Origin: Achatina immaculata
Taxonomy: Eukaryota > Mollusca > Gastropoda > Stylommatophora > Achatinidae
Direction of reading: 5' to 3'
Assembly: GCA_009760885.1 (NCBI GenBank)
Contig: CM019704.1
Location: 17,597,929 to 17,661,928 of the forward strand
DNA: 64,000 bases
Of this stretch, positions 11,087 to 43,580 are shown piece after piece. A program made the translations under genes and the position numbers. Position 1 is the stretch's first letter; each line of letters starts with the position of its first letter. Under the pieces are notes generated by a model. It worked only from the letters and a program-made list of their open reading frames with translations. It was not told the origin of the DNA and searched no databases.

Positions 11087-12242
11087 GCAATTCCCACAGC
11101 AAAGGACCCCTGAATTTGAAAAGCTACAAACAAACAGACCTGGCTGCAGATATACATACACTGCTGTTAAGTTTCTTCTTAAATAAATAGGACAAACATC
11201 TCTGCATGCAACTATAAAATGAAGACACTCATGATGATTCTGGCATCAGCTGAAAGATCTAGCATACATTTTTCAAAATATACAAACAAAAATACTATAT
11301 CTCTAATAATTTTTCTTTTTCTTAAATGCTAAATCAATGCTTAGAAGCTTCTTCATAAAATCCTTATTCATGCAAGCAAACATTTTATCAGTGCTTTACA
11401 AAATCAACATATTACACGGGCATGTTGAAAGAAATTGCCTCCTATTTTCTTTATTTAGAAATGGGAGCAGGCATTGAAACAGAACCTAAATAACTATCAG
11501 AAACAAAACTCGCCACCTTCACAAAATTATTTCTCCAAACAATCCCTTGGAACTTTCAATCCCATCACAATGGACATGTTCAAATTGATGACAGATTCAT
11601 CTCAGCTCATCAGAGCACTGTCTGAATGACAGTGATATCCTCTGTGCTGTTCCTTCAGCTTACAGAAACAAATGAAAGCTGAACAAATTTGAGATGGACT
11701 TCATGACATATGACCTGACACAGCAAAACCAAGGTTCTGAATCTCTCTTTTTCTACACATGTGCAGGTGAACACTGTCTTTTTGAAATATACAGTGATCT
11801 ACATGAGATCAGACTTCTTCAAAACCATGCTCTCAGTCATGAACTCTGATTCCTAGAATGCAACATACAAACCTGCACTCTCTACAGAGGTCTAAGAACC
11901 CAAACCTGGCACCAGGAAAAGAGTACAGCTGGAAAATTTTGGGACACACATGCTGATGATAAATTTTAAAGAGGTGACCCATCTCCTTGTCTAGATAGCT
12001 GAGCGCCAGAAACTGTACACAGAAGAATAATTCTGAATGTGCTACACTTTTATTTATTGAAAAAAAAAATGATTTTCTTTTTTGTGTAACACTGATCAAG
12101 AATGTATCACCATCACTTTCACAATGCAATAGAAACTGTTAACTAATATCATCTTTGATCACTTTCACCTTGAGATTGTGCAATCAAAGGACACACAATA
12201 AGTATATCTTTAACTGCTGAAGATCTGATCATGTTTGTGAAA
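11087..12242. other. p38 downstream flank or 3' UTR, nothing recognised
   Basis: No repeat family or gene was recognised. On the minus strand AATAAATAAAA (plus 12049-12059) is a candidate polyadenylation signal for p38, but a minisatellite lies between it and the stop codon, so this is only a possibility. Confidence 0.35.
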
Positions 12243-13035
12243 TGGTAATTTTTGTCTACAACTTCTTGCTGTGAAATACTAGTTTTTGTCTGCAACCTTT
12301 TGCTGTAAAATGCTAGATCTTGTCTGCGGCGAAATGCTAGTTTTTGTCTACAACCTCTTGCTGTGAAATGCTAGATTTTGTCTCTAACCTCTTGCTGTGA
12401 AATGCTAGTTTTTGTCTACAACCTTTTGATGTGAAATGCTAGTTTTTGTCTACAACCTCTTGCTGTGAAATGCTAGATTTTGTCTACAACTTCTTGCTGT
12501 GAAATGCTAGTTTTTGTTTACAACCTCTTGCTGCGAAATGCTAGTTTTGTCTACAACCTTTTGCTGTGAAATGCTAGTTTTGTCTACAACCTCTTGCTGT
12601 GAAATGCTAGATTTTGTCTACAACCTTTTGCAGTGAAATGCTAGTTTTTGTCTACAACCTTTTGTGGTGAAATGCTAGTTTTTGTTTACAACCTTTTGCT
12701 GTAAAATGCTAGATTTTGTCTACAACCTCTTGCTGTGAAATGCTAGTTTTTGTTTACAACTTCTTGCTGTGAAATGCTAGTTTTGTCTACAACCTCTTGC
12801 TGTGAACTGCTAGTTTTGTCTACAACCTCTTGCTGTGAAATGCTAGTTTTGTCTACAACCTCTTGCTGTGAAATGCTAGTTTTGTCTACAACCTCTTGCT
12901 GTGAAATGCTAGTTTTGTCTACAACCTCTTGCTATGAAATGTTAGTTTTGTCTACAACCTCTTGCTGTGTAATGCTAGTTTTGTCTACAACATCTTTCTG
13001 TGAAATGCTAGTTTTATCTACAACCTCTTGCTGTG
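12243..13035. repeat. 33-34-bp minisatellite, ~24 units
   Basis: A tandem unit of the type tctacaacctcttgctgtg + aaatgctagtttt. Left units are 34-35 bp and more diverged. Right units (from about 12780) are exactly 33 bp and nearly identical, so one frame stays open as repeated TTSCCEMLVLS 11-mers. This is a repeat translation, not a supported protein. It lies just 3' of the last p38 coding exon. Confidence 0.95.
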
Positions 13036-13816
13036 AATTTTTTTGTTGCCCCCATAAATGCTCCTTTCCTGGCATCCAGTGTTTAATAAAGAAAAGATTA
13101 ATCAGCACAAACTCGATAAGCCTCGTCAGGAACATAACACAACCTTCAGCTCCATAGTTTGCCACACAAGATAACAATAGATCTTTCACTTCAAGTATAT
13201 GGAGACATTAAATAGAACTGACGTTTAAACGCTCTTCTAAAATAAAATAAAAAACAGCTTACATTCACTGATAAATGTCTACTAAAATCACATTGTCTGC
13301 AGTCACGATATCTATCACCACAGACTTTTTCATGCATAAGCAACGCTTTCTTCAACTACATCCTCGTGCTATTTTTTTCCTCACACCTGGAAGCACCCCA
13401 GTAGAAAATTCCTAAAACTAGTTTCGATGTTGCAAGAAAGTCAAGAGATCCGAAGAAATGATAACTCTATACTCCCATGTGTTTGTTAAACAAAAAGAAA
13501 AACAATAATAACAGGAGGCAAAACATTTTGGCATACCCTCAAACTTTTATGATGTATGAACAATTAACAATGCACCTGCTATGACGCTACTTCCACAATG
13601 TGCTCAAACAGCATAACCCACACACGACTCAGCAACAGCAGTTTTCTATTATCTGTGAAGAATGAGCTTGTGTGGTGAAACTTAATCTAAACCTGTGGCT
13701 TCTGATCATGAAATCAATACTTTACAAACAGCGGTGATTGACTGTGGTTTACACTGTATCAACAGAACAGGCTGATGAGCTATCAAATATACATTACATT
13801 ACTCTGAGTGCTCTTG

Positions 13817-34124
<20,308 letters not shown>

Positions 34125-34789
34125 CTAGGGAAAGTTACAAAAAAACAATACAAAAAATTATTGTACCTGTTTCTTTTTTATTACTTTACATAGGTTCCAG
34201 ATACTAATCTTTTAAACTTGAGTCACAGTGCCATGCACCAAATAATATACAGTATAGTAAAATAAAAGAATAAGAAAACACATATAAATATATATATATA
34301 TATAAAGAGAAAGAGACTGAGTGAAAGCATTTTTTATCAGTTCAGTCAAAGATCTCTCCCAGATAATGATAAACAAAGACAGAATAATTACTCATTTTCA
34401 ACAGGACGTGCTTGGCAACCTTCTCGTGACTGCAAAACATAAGCTCCCCCCTCTCATAAATCTCCACTTCAAACTTTCTGTTATCTTCCTCATTATCATC
34501 TTCTTGCGACAGTTTCTCACTGTCTCTGGCAGGGCTAACAATCCAACCCCAAAGTTATGACAGCCGTAACAATGTCTCTTATCTTGTTCTGAGTGAGAGG
34601 GAGCACAGCCCTCAGACATACTGCCAGACTTTTCCTTTACATCACACCAGCATAAATCAATTTGCATGCGTCTGTCATATAACGGACAATATTAAAAACT
34701 CTCACAGACATCCTGATCTGCAAGATTTTTGGGTTTTTTTTTCTCATAATTATTATTATTATTATTCTACATCAAATATCTTCTGATGG
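34125..34789. other. p38 intron 2, unrecognised
   Basis: AT-rich with a (TA)n run near 34285. No sign of exon 2 (AVKK lysine, RTYREL) was seen here or further right. Confidence 0.45.
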
Positions 34790-35253
34790 AGTCATGTGGA
34801 AATGAGTAGGCTGATACACTGGCTGGATAGGCTGAAATACAAGGCAAGATGAGAATGGATAAGGAGGACATTGCGAAGACTATATTAGACAGACTGCGGG
34901 AGGATGAGGAGATGGAGTGGATGGACAATGCGCATATAGAGAGACTGATGAAGCTGGGACAGAGCAAGGTTGCTGGAAAAAAATCTGAACTGAAATGGGC
35001 AAAAACTATAATACACAACCAACGTTTGACAGGAACTATTAGTGGACAGCCCCCGTGTGGTACCCGGGATCTACAAAGAGTAGGACCACTGTACCCTACC
35101 ACGCATGATCTTAAAAGGCGACTAAGGAGGGTTCGGCATAGGGCCAGCAACCCTATCTGGTAAAAAAAAAACTATCAGACTGCTACAGAAACGGAAGCAA
35201 GGGAAAAAACAAATGCAAGTGGAAGGTGAAATGCTTATCAGGAAACTGAGCCC

Positions 35254-35754
35254 ATGAAGGTTGTGGATGAAAGCCAGCCACTGGAAGTCCCCAGCCTGAC
35301 TGCAGACCTCCTGGAACCTAAACACAAGATGCAAATAGGCAGCTGGAATGTAAGAACACTTAACCAGACTGGAAAACTAGCACAAACCATCAAGGAAATG
35401 CACAAATACAAACTAGACATACTAGGAATACAAGAAGCAAGATGGACAGGACAAGGCAGAAGGAAATTAACAACACAGCACACAGAAGATACAATAATAT
35501 GGTCAGGTAAAGAAGATCTTCATGAAGGAGGAGTAGCATTGATTATAACAAAAGAAGCATCAAGAGCATTGCTGAAATGGACCCCAATAAATGAGAGATT
35601 ATTATATGCACGGTTCAACTCAAGATGCACGAAGCTGTCTATTATAGTTTGTTATGCACCAACAGAAGCAGCTGAAGAGGAATTAAAAGAAGATTTTTAC
35701 AACAGGCTCCAAGCCCAAGAAAAAATTACTGAACACCAAATCACAAAGGCTTAA
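35254..35754 (+). pseudogene. LINE endonuclease, N-terminal half
   Basis: 166 codons with IGSWNVRTLNQTGKL, DILGIQEARWTGQG and LSIIVCYAPT, typical of APE-like LINE endonucleases (N and E catalytic residues in WNVRTL and IQEAR). The expected GDFNA, HKATW-like and QIDY motifs are absent: the frame runs from EDFYNRLQA to a stop and the next segment is already pre-RT, so an internal deletion near 35710-35760 removed the second half. Confidence 0.85.
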
Positions 35755-35794
35755 AGAACAAGTTTTAAGTAATTATGCACAAAAAGACAAAGAA

Positions 35795-36919
35795 GTGAAG
35801 GAATCATGCCGTCAAGATAAACGTCAATACTATGACAACTTAGCAGAAGCAGCAGAGAAAGCAGCATATACAAATGACATGAAAACCATATATAAAATCA
35901 CAAAGCAGATGACAGGTAACTTCAACACAAGATGTGAAAGTGCAGTAAGGACACAAAATGGACAACTGGTCAGTGGAGAAAGAGAAAAAATTGAAAGATG
36001 GAGGGAACACTTTAACACCCTACTAAACAGAACACAAGCAGCACAAACAATAGACAGACCTGAAGCAAAAACGGAACTAAACATCAATACAGGACCAATA
36101 ACAATAAGTGAAGTAAAGGAGGCGATAAAGAAGCTAAAATTAGACAGGGCACCAGGTGAAGATGAAGTGACTGCTGAGATGTTGAAAGCAGAAGAAACAG
36201 AAACACCAAAACAGCTTTGCCAGATATTACAACAAATTTGGGATCTAGAAAAAGCCCCAGAGGAGTGGAAAACTGGGCTTATAGTAAAACTACCAAAGAA
36301 AGGTGACCTCAGAGATTGCAGGAACTGGAGAGGCATTACCCTACTGCCACTCACCAGTAAAGTATTTTGCAGAATAATCATCAACAGAATTGTACCAACA
36401 CTTGAGGAAAAACTTCGGAAAGAGCAGCCAGGATTTAGGAAAGGAAGATCATGCATAGATCACATATTTGTACTTAGACAAATATTAGAACAGGCAAATG
36501 AGTGGCATAGCACAACATATGCATTATTCATAGATTTTGAGAAAGCCTTTGACAGTGTCAACAGAGATGCACTGTGGAAAATCCTAAGATGGCATGGCCT
36601 CCCCCATAAGACAGTAAATGTAATCAAAGCCCTATATGAGGGTTTCCAGTGCAAAGTGATCTGTGGAGAACATACCTCCAGCAGCTTTAGGGTACAAACA
36701 GGAGTGAAGCAGGGATGTGTACTATCACCAATATTATTTATCTTAGCAGTAGACTGGTTAATGAGGGAGGCAACATCAGACAAACGCAGAGGATTACAAT
36801 GTACCCTTGACACAGTGCTGGAGGACCTTGACTTTGCGGACGAAATTTGTCTATTATCAAGCAGTCACAAAGAAATGCAAGATAAAATAAACAAGCTAAC
36901 TCAGAATGAAACAACATAG
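35795..36919 (+). pseudogene. LINE reverse transcriptase with altered catalytic motif
   Basis: 374 codons. RT motifs in order: APGEDEVTAEML, LPKKGDLRDCRNWRGITLL, motif A LFIDFEKAFDSV, motif B GVKQGCVLSPILF and motif C LDFADEICLL. Motif C normally reads F/YADD; here the second Asp is Glu (GAA at 36842-36844), which should abolish or strongly reduce polymerisation. The frame stops after KLTQNETT, and the thumb region follows in another frame from 36952. Confidence 0.88.
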
Positions 36920-37605
36920 GACTAAAGATTAACGTAGGAAAGACAAAGTTAATGAAGCAAAATGTGAACAACAGAAATGTACTCAGAGTAGATAACAAGT
37001 TAGTGGAGGAGGTCAACGAATTTGTATACTTTTGCAGTAGAGTAGTAGAAAATGGAGACAGCACAGAGGACATCAACAGCAGACTTACTAGAGCAAACCA
37101 GGCTTTTGCAGTGCTGCAGACTATATGGAAATCAAAAAAACTAAGCATGAATATGAAAATCAGGATATTTAAGAGTAATGTTCTAAGTGTACTACTCTAT
37201 GGAAGTGAATTATAGAAAACAAGCTGAATTCTTTCCAGACTAAATGTTTACGAAGAATAAGAAAAATATTTTGGCCAAACACCATAAGAAATAACATCTT
37301 ATTGGCAGAAATGCAGATGAAGCCACTGACAACAATTATTGAGGAAAGACGCTGGCGATGGTTGGGACACGTGCTCCGAATGACTGACAACTCATTACCA
37401 AAAATAGCACTAAGATGGACACCACAGGAGAAGTAAGGGTAGACCAAAAGAGACATGGAGAAGAACAACAGAAAGGATGTTGTGCAATAGAGGGCTCACC
37501 TGGGTAAAAGCAGAAAAAAAGGCGAAGGACAGGCATTTGTGGAAAATCTTTGCGGAAGCCCCATGTGCCCTGGGCACTTAAGGTTTAGAGAGAGAGAGAG
37601 ATTAG

Positions 37606-37805
37606 TGGACAGACTCTTCTGTGGATGTTGGAGTATGCGGCGGAGCATGTATGGGAATGTCCTGTATGTGATGATGCCTGATTCTGAAACCTGAAATCTG
37701 GTGAAACTGTATATGGTGAGGTAGATGGAACGCTGATGATATACCAAGATCCATGGATAAAATCATAAAGCACAAAGTACAGCCAAGCAATGCCATCATA
37801 ATAGG
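37606..37805. other. spacer between inverted LINE-A ends
   Basis: About 200 bp not matching LINE-A, between two head-to-head 3' ends. Not recognised. Confidence 0.5.
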
Positions 37806-38005
37806 ACGATCTCTCTCTCTCTCTCTGAACCTTAAGTGCCAAGGGCAGATGGGGCTTCCGCAAGGGTTTTCCACAAATGCCTGTCCTTTGCCTTTTTTTC
37901 TGCTCTTGCCCAGGTGAGCCCTCTATTGTTCAACATTCTCTCTGTTATTCTTCTCCATGTCTCTTTTGGTCTACCCTTTCTTCTTTTCCCCTGTGGTGTA
38001 ATAGG
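37806..38005 (-). mobile_element. LINE 3' end (LINE-A), inverted
   Basis: The reverse complement of the last ~190 bp of the neighbouring element, starting with its (GA)n tail (ctctctctctct at 37811-37828). Together with 37430-37605 it forms an imperfect inverted repeat. Confidence 0.87.
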
Positions 38006-38134
38006 ACTATACTGAGCTGCAAGTAAACCACATTCAGGGTATGATCAGGTCATTTTCGAGAAAACAGCAAAGATGGAAACTTCTTGTGTCTTAAACATGT
38101 TGGTCTATGTTTTTGTTCCACATAACAGATTGTA

Positions 38135-39282
38135 CAGGGTGTTCCATAAGTAACTGTGCACTAACCCAGTATCGATTCCGGTATCATAGTGATATCTTAA
38201 TGTCTGCCGTGTCTAGCCATATCTACCTGTGTACGTCTCATGAAACAGGTTCAGTGTTAGACGCACACTGTAGTGGGAGACCATCTAAACTAAACGAGGA
38301 GAAGTTATCGGACATTTCTGACTGTATGTTTCACAGTCCATCAAAGGCTTTGCATTAAATTGGCACAAGAGGAAGATTTCAGGCTTGCAACAGCGCATAG
38401 AGCGGTCAGAGCAAATCTGAAACTTTCCCATATAAAGTAACAGTGGTCCAACAATTGCTGCCGACGGATCATGAAAAACGACTCTGTAACTGTGAATGAT
38501 TTAGAAATTTCATTAAAATTAAAACTGCTGATATTCTGGTTGTCGCTTGTTTTTACAGATGAGGTCTGGCTTTACCTCTTGGGCTATGTTAATGCACAAA
38601 AAAACACGATTGTGGTCGTCGGAGAAGCCTCATGCTGTGCATGCAACACCCTTGCATGACCAGAAAGTTGGAGTGTGGATTGTGATATCTAGATGGCATA
38701 TTGTTGGCCCTATATTCTTTGAAGAGACAGTCAACAGTGAATGTTATTGTTCACTCCACGATTTCATCGCCATGCTTGAGGAAGACAAAATCACCTGCTC
38801 ATGGTTTCAGTAAGATGGCGCTACTGCACATACAGCTAAAAGTTCATTGAAACTTCTGGACGAGATTTTAGGAGATCGTATCATCTCTAAAAACGTATGG
38901 CCTCCTTGCTCACCAGATTTTTATCTTTGGGTTGCAGCTAAGTCTGAAGTTTACCGAAATCGCCCACGCATGCAGAATAAATTAAAATCTGGAGTAACTG
39001 CCTACATAAGAAATATTTCACAAGCAAACCGAAGAAAAATGTTTGCGAATAAAATTAAACATATTCAAGCGTGCATAGACGCACAAGGACATCACTTTCA
39101 ACATTTGTTATAAGGTACGTGTCTGATTAGCTTATAATACATAACATTTTTTTAATCAGCACGCGAAATCGGCGACTCCAGCCACGGCAGGTAGATGTGG
39201 CCAGACACGGCAGACATTAAGACATCACTACGATACCGGAATCGATACTAGGTTAGTGCACAGCCACTTATGGAACACCCTG
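38135..39282 (+). mobile_element. mariner-family transposon with ~95-bp TIRs, inactive
   Basis: Flanked by TA (38133-38134 and 39283-39284). The terminal inverted repeats start cagggtgttccataag and extend to about ctacctg (38135-38229 versus 39191-39282). The transposase is in pieces: GSVLDAHCSGRPSKLNEEKL, TDEVWLYLLGYVN (first D), a frameshift near 38605, KPHAVHATPLHDQKVGVWIV, IVGPIFFEETVNSE, an in-frame stop just before DGATAHTAKSS (second D), then WPPCSPDFYLW (third D) and a C-terminus near 39110. Confidence 0.92.
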
Positions 39283-39639
39283 TACAACAAGCAAGTGCGA
39301 TAAATCAGCACCTTTGTCCTCAGCGCGTCTTCTGTTGTTCCATGATCTATTCTCTGTTCCTTAAAGAATGATGCTGCTGCCTTCTCTTATTTGTGTATCG
39401 ATTTCCTTTGCCTGTCAACATTTTTTTTCAGCTGAAGGCGCACTGAGCGCGGAGGGAGACACACAAAAAAAACTTGGCAAAATTCACCACCAGTTTAAAC
39501 TTATCTTTTAAAAACCAACTAAAAGCTTTTCTTCCCATCTGTTGGCAGGCAACCGCTGGTTTAGATGGAAAGCCAGCTGTAACTGCTGGTCAAAGATTGT
39601 CGAGTCTCTCCACAGATTCATGCAGGTCTACGTTTAACG

Positions 39640-39923
39640 CAGTGCTTCTCAACTTGAGGTTGCGACCCAAATTAGAATCGCCGGAAGATACGATAAACAT
39701 CGGATTATGGACTGACATTTGTACATAATTTTAAAGATCACTTGCAAATTTACGTAACGTCACAGGCACTGAAAAGGAATTAGTTGATTTTTTTTTAAAT
39801 TTCAATATTTAAATTTTAAAATCTTTTTTTTTCCACGGGTCGTGGGTCACCTAACATTATTGGTTTTGATACCTATCGCCTGCTAGTTTAGGGCCGCTCT
39901 CAAAAGAAGTTTGAGAACCACCG
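39640..39923. mobile_element. hAT MITE
   Basis: Left end cagtgcttctcaacttgagg, right end complementary to ttgagaaccaccg, internal gttgcgaccc and gggtcgtgggtcac. The flanking 8-mers gtttaacg and atttaatg differ only by two transitions. 284 bp with no coding capacity. Confidence 0.82.
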
Positions 39924-41059
39924 ATTTAATGTTACACTGATCGTTTTTGCATACATATACACACTGACTCTATCCATACGCACACAGCTGCACGCCTCGG
40001 TGACAGAACGTTTCTAACGTCTGGGGTTATCCGATGGATACCGGATGGCGAAAAACAGAATCAGCGCTGCTAAAAATAAGAACCAGCTATACTATTTTTA
40101 GCTGGGCTGTCAACAATCAATACTAGACAGCTAAATAACCGGGGCTGGTGGTACTCTGTTGCTCCAACTAAAAGCAGTAAATCAAGAAACCTACTTTAGG
40201 TGCTCAAATCCAATGTTCTGCAGCCTTTCAGCGATTGGTAAAGATCTCGTCGTCGACGTTTAGAAGAAACCGATTAATCGTTAAGGTAATTTGGAAAACA
40301 TATGTAAACTGGTCCGTAACAATCCATGTTCTCTTTTGTGCTCTAAATTACAAGGTAGTAAAAGTTATGGTCTGTCCTTTTAGATCTCATAAAACACTAA
40401 TGAAGCGCCTGTGTTAGGAAAGAATTGTCTATTGTTTACTAAAACTGACGAAAATAATATAGCAGAGGCGTTTACATGGCATAAGATACAACTGAGGAAA
40501 GGCTTGAACGAAGCTGGGAGTTCATCAGAGCGTGGACGGGGAAATGGACACGCTGTGGAAAAGGGAAGGTGTGGTTTGGCCCTGGTGAGAGAAGGATGGC
40601 TGTGGCTGGACCCTAGAAAATCCGTAATTGTTGCGTCCCAGATGGAAGATTTTTAAGTGCCTGGATTTATCATTTATCACGATGCACTTCTCCAATCTGT
40701 GTGCGTTCATTACTGCCATCATGTTGGAATTACAACGTCTTCATCTGTAACTGGTCAGCTTATCAGAATTGATCCGATTTGTCTATAGAAAGTGTTGTTT
40801 CTGAGTACTGTTCGACTACACAAACTTTACTGTACTAAACTTTCGCCACGACCATTACGTGTATATACACAACTTTGTCTTACAAAGTACATACTTCAGA
40901 ATACAGACAAAATCCCTTTATTATAATCACTTCGTTCAGCAATTCAAGGCAATACTTGCCATAACCAACAACAGTAACCGCAAGCACGTCAGTGTTACAA
41001 AGTGCTAGTCTTCCAGCGGCGAGTAAAAGGTAAAATTCCCGTCTCCACGCCATCAAGAC
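39924..41059. other. unique stretch, nothing recognised
   Basis: No repeat or coding region could be supported. Short ORFs of 60-89 codons show no recognisable motif. Confidence 0.4.
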
Positions 41060-41180
41060 ATACTGGAGACACGGTGATAGGCCCGCATTTCCAAGACCAA
41101 CGGCATATGAAAGTGTAATATGGTCAGTATCACGTGTGGCCGCATTCACCTTCCCAGATTTCTCTGGTACCCATTATTAG
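41060..41180 (-). repeat. SINE family B fragment
   Basis: The reverse complement of the family B body: ggtacccat, aaatctgggaaggtgaatgc, ggccacacgtgatactgacc and the ggcctatcaccg region. Both ends are truncated. Confidence 0.7.
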
Positions 41181-41479
41181 TCTTCCAGTGTGGAGGGGGA
41201 GGGGTAATACTCGTAGAAAAGCTCAAAACAGTGGAGCAGGGAACAGTTTCATTTTATCCAAGTGCTGGGATGAAAACAGAGGTCCCCCTGACAGAATCAG
41301 TTTTCAGGATCGGCGTGTCACCGCAAGTGACACACGCCTGTGATACAACAGGGATACAGGTGGTCACTGGTCAACTAATCACGGATCGAAGATGTTTCAC
41401 ATGAATATTCTGATTCGGGAAGATTTGCTTGGAAGCTTAACGATTTATTTATTTCAAAATATCCTTACAGACAATAAAA

Positions 41480-41765
41480 CTTGGCAAAGTGGTTAGACGC
41501 TCGGTTTACTAATCCGGCTGTATCGGGTTCAAGTCCCAGAAATGGAATTTTTTTTTTTTTTTTTACACAACCAAAAAAAAAAAAACGGCCCCGGGGTCCA
41601 GCCAGCCTCTAAAAATTAGTAGCAGAGAAATCTGGAAAGGTAAATGCGGCCAGGCGTGATAATGACCATATCCCCGCTTTCATGTTGCCGATGGTCTTGG
41701 AAATATAGGCCTAACACCGTATCACTAATATGCCTCTTAATGGCATGGAAACGAGAATTTTACAA
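41480..41765 (+). repeat. tRNA-derived SINE, family B
   Basis: A box region ttggcaaagtggttagacgc, B box gggttcaagtcccag, long T and A runs, then the body (ctctaaaaattagtagc, ggtaaatgcggccaggcgtg, atataggcctaacaccgtat) and an aatttta tail. This is the best-preserved head of the family. Confidence 0.87.
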
Positions 41766-41800
41766 TCTTTAAACCATCTTCATTACGATCTCTCCTCCCC

Positions 41801-41821
41801 CTCTCCCCCCCCCCCCCCCCC
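41801..41821. repeat. poly-C tract
   Basis: A near-homopolymer C run next to a (CT/CCCT) stretch. The overlapping minus-strand ORF starting MASVAKLARG is not a credible p38 N-terminus. Confidence 0.85.
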
Positions 41822-42129
41822 ACTTTTGGGTCAGGTCGTACCTTTTCGGTTTCTGTAAAGAGTGTTGTAGGTTTGGGTATTCGAATTCAAATGAAAATTC
41901 GCTTACAACTGGGCAGGAGGGATCTGAGAATCCATCGCCACGTGCTAATTTAGCAACTGAAGCCATGGTGAAAATCAAATACTATCTGATTCGTTGATGA
42001 AATCGGTGCCAAACGCGCGTTTGGCAGACTGAAGTCTCGGTGTAAATCAATGTGGCCGTGAACTAACTGCAAGCATATTTATACTAAAGTTGTGCTACTA
42101 ATGCCAAACACGGGCATTAACCAAGAAAC

Positions 42130-42470
42130 AGCAAAATAAAATATCTATATGCGAAATGAGATGCCTAAGAAAGAGAGGGATAAGTTAAGAAATGATAACA
42201 TAAGACAACTGGTATGAAATACACCATGTCTACAACACACATTGAGAAACAAGAATTAAGTGTTTTGGCCACTTAATGAATGACGTATATACAGTCAACC
42301 GCGAGAGCCTTCAACCAGAAAGCTACATGCCACATGACCCCGGAAAAGATGGATAGATAGAGTTATAGAAACACTCACGACTTACGGAAAGAACATCACT
42401 GAAGCCACTCATATATGGTCCGAAAACGCCAAATGTATCTGCCCCCGATAGCTCACGATACAAGAGGAAG
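42130..42470 (+). mobile_element. degenerate LINE C-terminal fragment
   Basis: Broken frames resemble the KCFGHLMN / PTRWIDRVIETL / WSENAKCICPR ends of RT ORFs, related in layout to 60060-60320. Highly decayed. Confidence 0.5.
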
Positions 42471-42639
42471 AATAAAGTAAAGTAAGTAAGCCAGAGTTGC
42501 TCATGTGAATTCAGGTACTCTTAACAATCTTCACCATGATGAGGATCATGTCGAACTCTAACAGTTCAAAACAACGACAGGATACAATCACGATTCGCTC
42601 CCACTATTTCATCTCTCACTATGTAGTCGCATGACCCAA

Positions 42640-43430
42640 TAACAGCTTTATCTCTAATAAACAGTCGCATAACCCGATAACAGTTTTATCTATACAACGG
42701 AGTCGCATAACCCGATAAGACTTTCATCCCCACTTTATAGTCGCATGCCCCGATAACAATTTCATCCCCACTTTATAGTCGCATGCCCCGATAACAGTTT
42801 CATCTCCACTATATAGTCGCATGCCCCGATAACAGTTTCATCTCCACTATATAGTCGCATGCCCCGATAACAGTTTTATCTCCACTATATAGTCGCATGC
42901 CCCGATGACAGTTTTATCTCCACTATATAGTCGCATGCCCCGATGACAGTTTTATCTCCACTATATAGTCGCATGCCCCGATAACAGTTTTATCTCCACT
43001 ATATAGTCGCATGCCCCGATAACAGTTTTATCTCCACTATACAGTCGCATGCCCCGATAACAGTTTTATCTCCACTATACAGTCGCATGCCCCGATAACA
43101 GTTTTATCTCCACTATACAGTCGCATGCCCCGATAACAGTTTTATCTCCACTATATAGTCGCATGGCCCGATAACAGTTTTATCTCCACTATACAGTCGC
43201 ATGCCCCGATAACAGTTTTATCTCCACTATACAGTCGCATGCCCCGATAACAGTTTTATCTCCACTATACAGTCGCATGCCCCGATAACAGTTTTATCTC
43301 CACTATATAGTCGCATGCCCCGATAACAGTTTTATCTCCACTATATAGTCGCATGCCCCGATAACAGTTTTATCTCCACTATACAGTCGCATGCCCCGAT
43401 AACAGTTTTATCTCCACTACGCATTCGCTG
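42640..43430. repeat. 38-bp satellite, ~20 units
   Basis: Tandem unit ccgataacagttttatctcc + actatatagtcgcatgcc. The centre (about 42780-43420) is nearly uniform, with tatata/tataca variants. Both flanks (42590-42720, 43430-43580) decay gradually. No unique spacers, so not CRISPR-like. Confidence 0.96.
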
Positions 43431-43580
43431 GCTAGACAGCAGTTCTATTTCCACTAGTCGCTTGACCTGATAAGCAGTGTCATCTCTACTACACAATCGC
43501 AGGACCTGATGACAGCTTTATCTCCAAAATACAGCCACGGGGCTCAATAAAAGTTTCATCTTCACTATACAGCCATTCTT

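Larger units (their letters stand above)
34790..37605 (+). mobile_element. near-complete but broken endonuclease/RT LINE (LINE-A)
   Basis: Left to right: a ~105-codon lysine/arginine-rich ORF (34849-35160), the N-terminal half of an AP-type endonuclease (35254-35751), RT (35795-36916), and the C-terminal region in broken frames to 37560, ending in a (GA)n tail at 37590-37605. It resembles RTE/CR1-like elements annotated in genomes as craniofacial development protein 2-like. Several stops and a deletion make it inactive. In p38 intron 2, antisense to the gene. Other copies: 1408-1612, 28490-29010, 33196-33402, 37806-38005. Confidence 0.9.

Noticed and set aside
10635..11161. ORFs over retroposon D as genes
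   Set aside because: The three copies do not preserve a common frame, and the ORFs follow the internal repeats.
41769..41978. Minus-strand ORF starting MASVAKLARG as p38 exon 1
   Set aside because: It has no resemblance to the p38 N-terminus (no WEVPERY or Gly-rich loop) and runs into a poly-C tract.
42640..43430. Regular repeats resembling a CRISPR array
   Set aside because: Units are directly contiguous with no unique spacers, and the genome is animal; it is a satellite.
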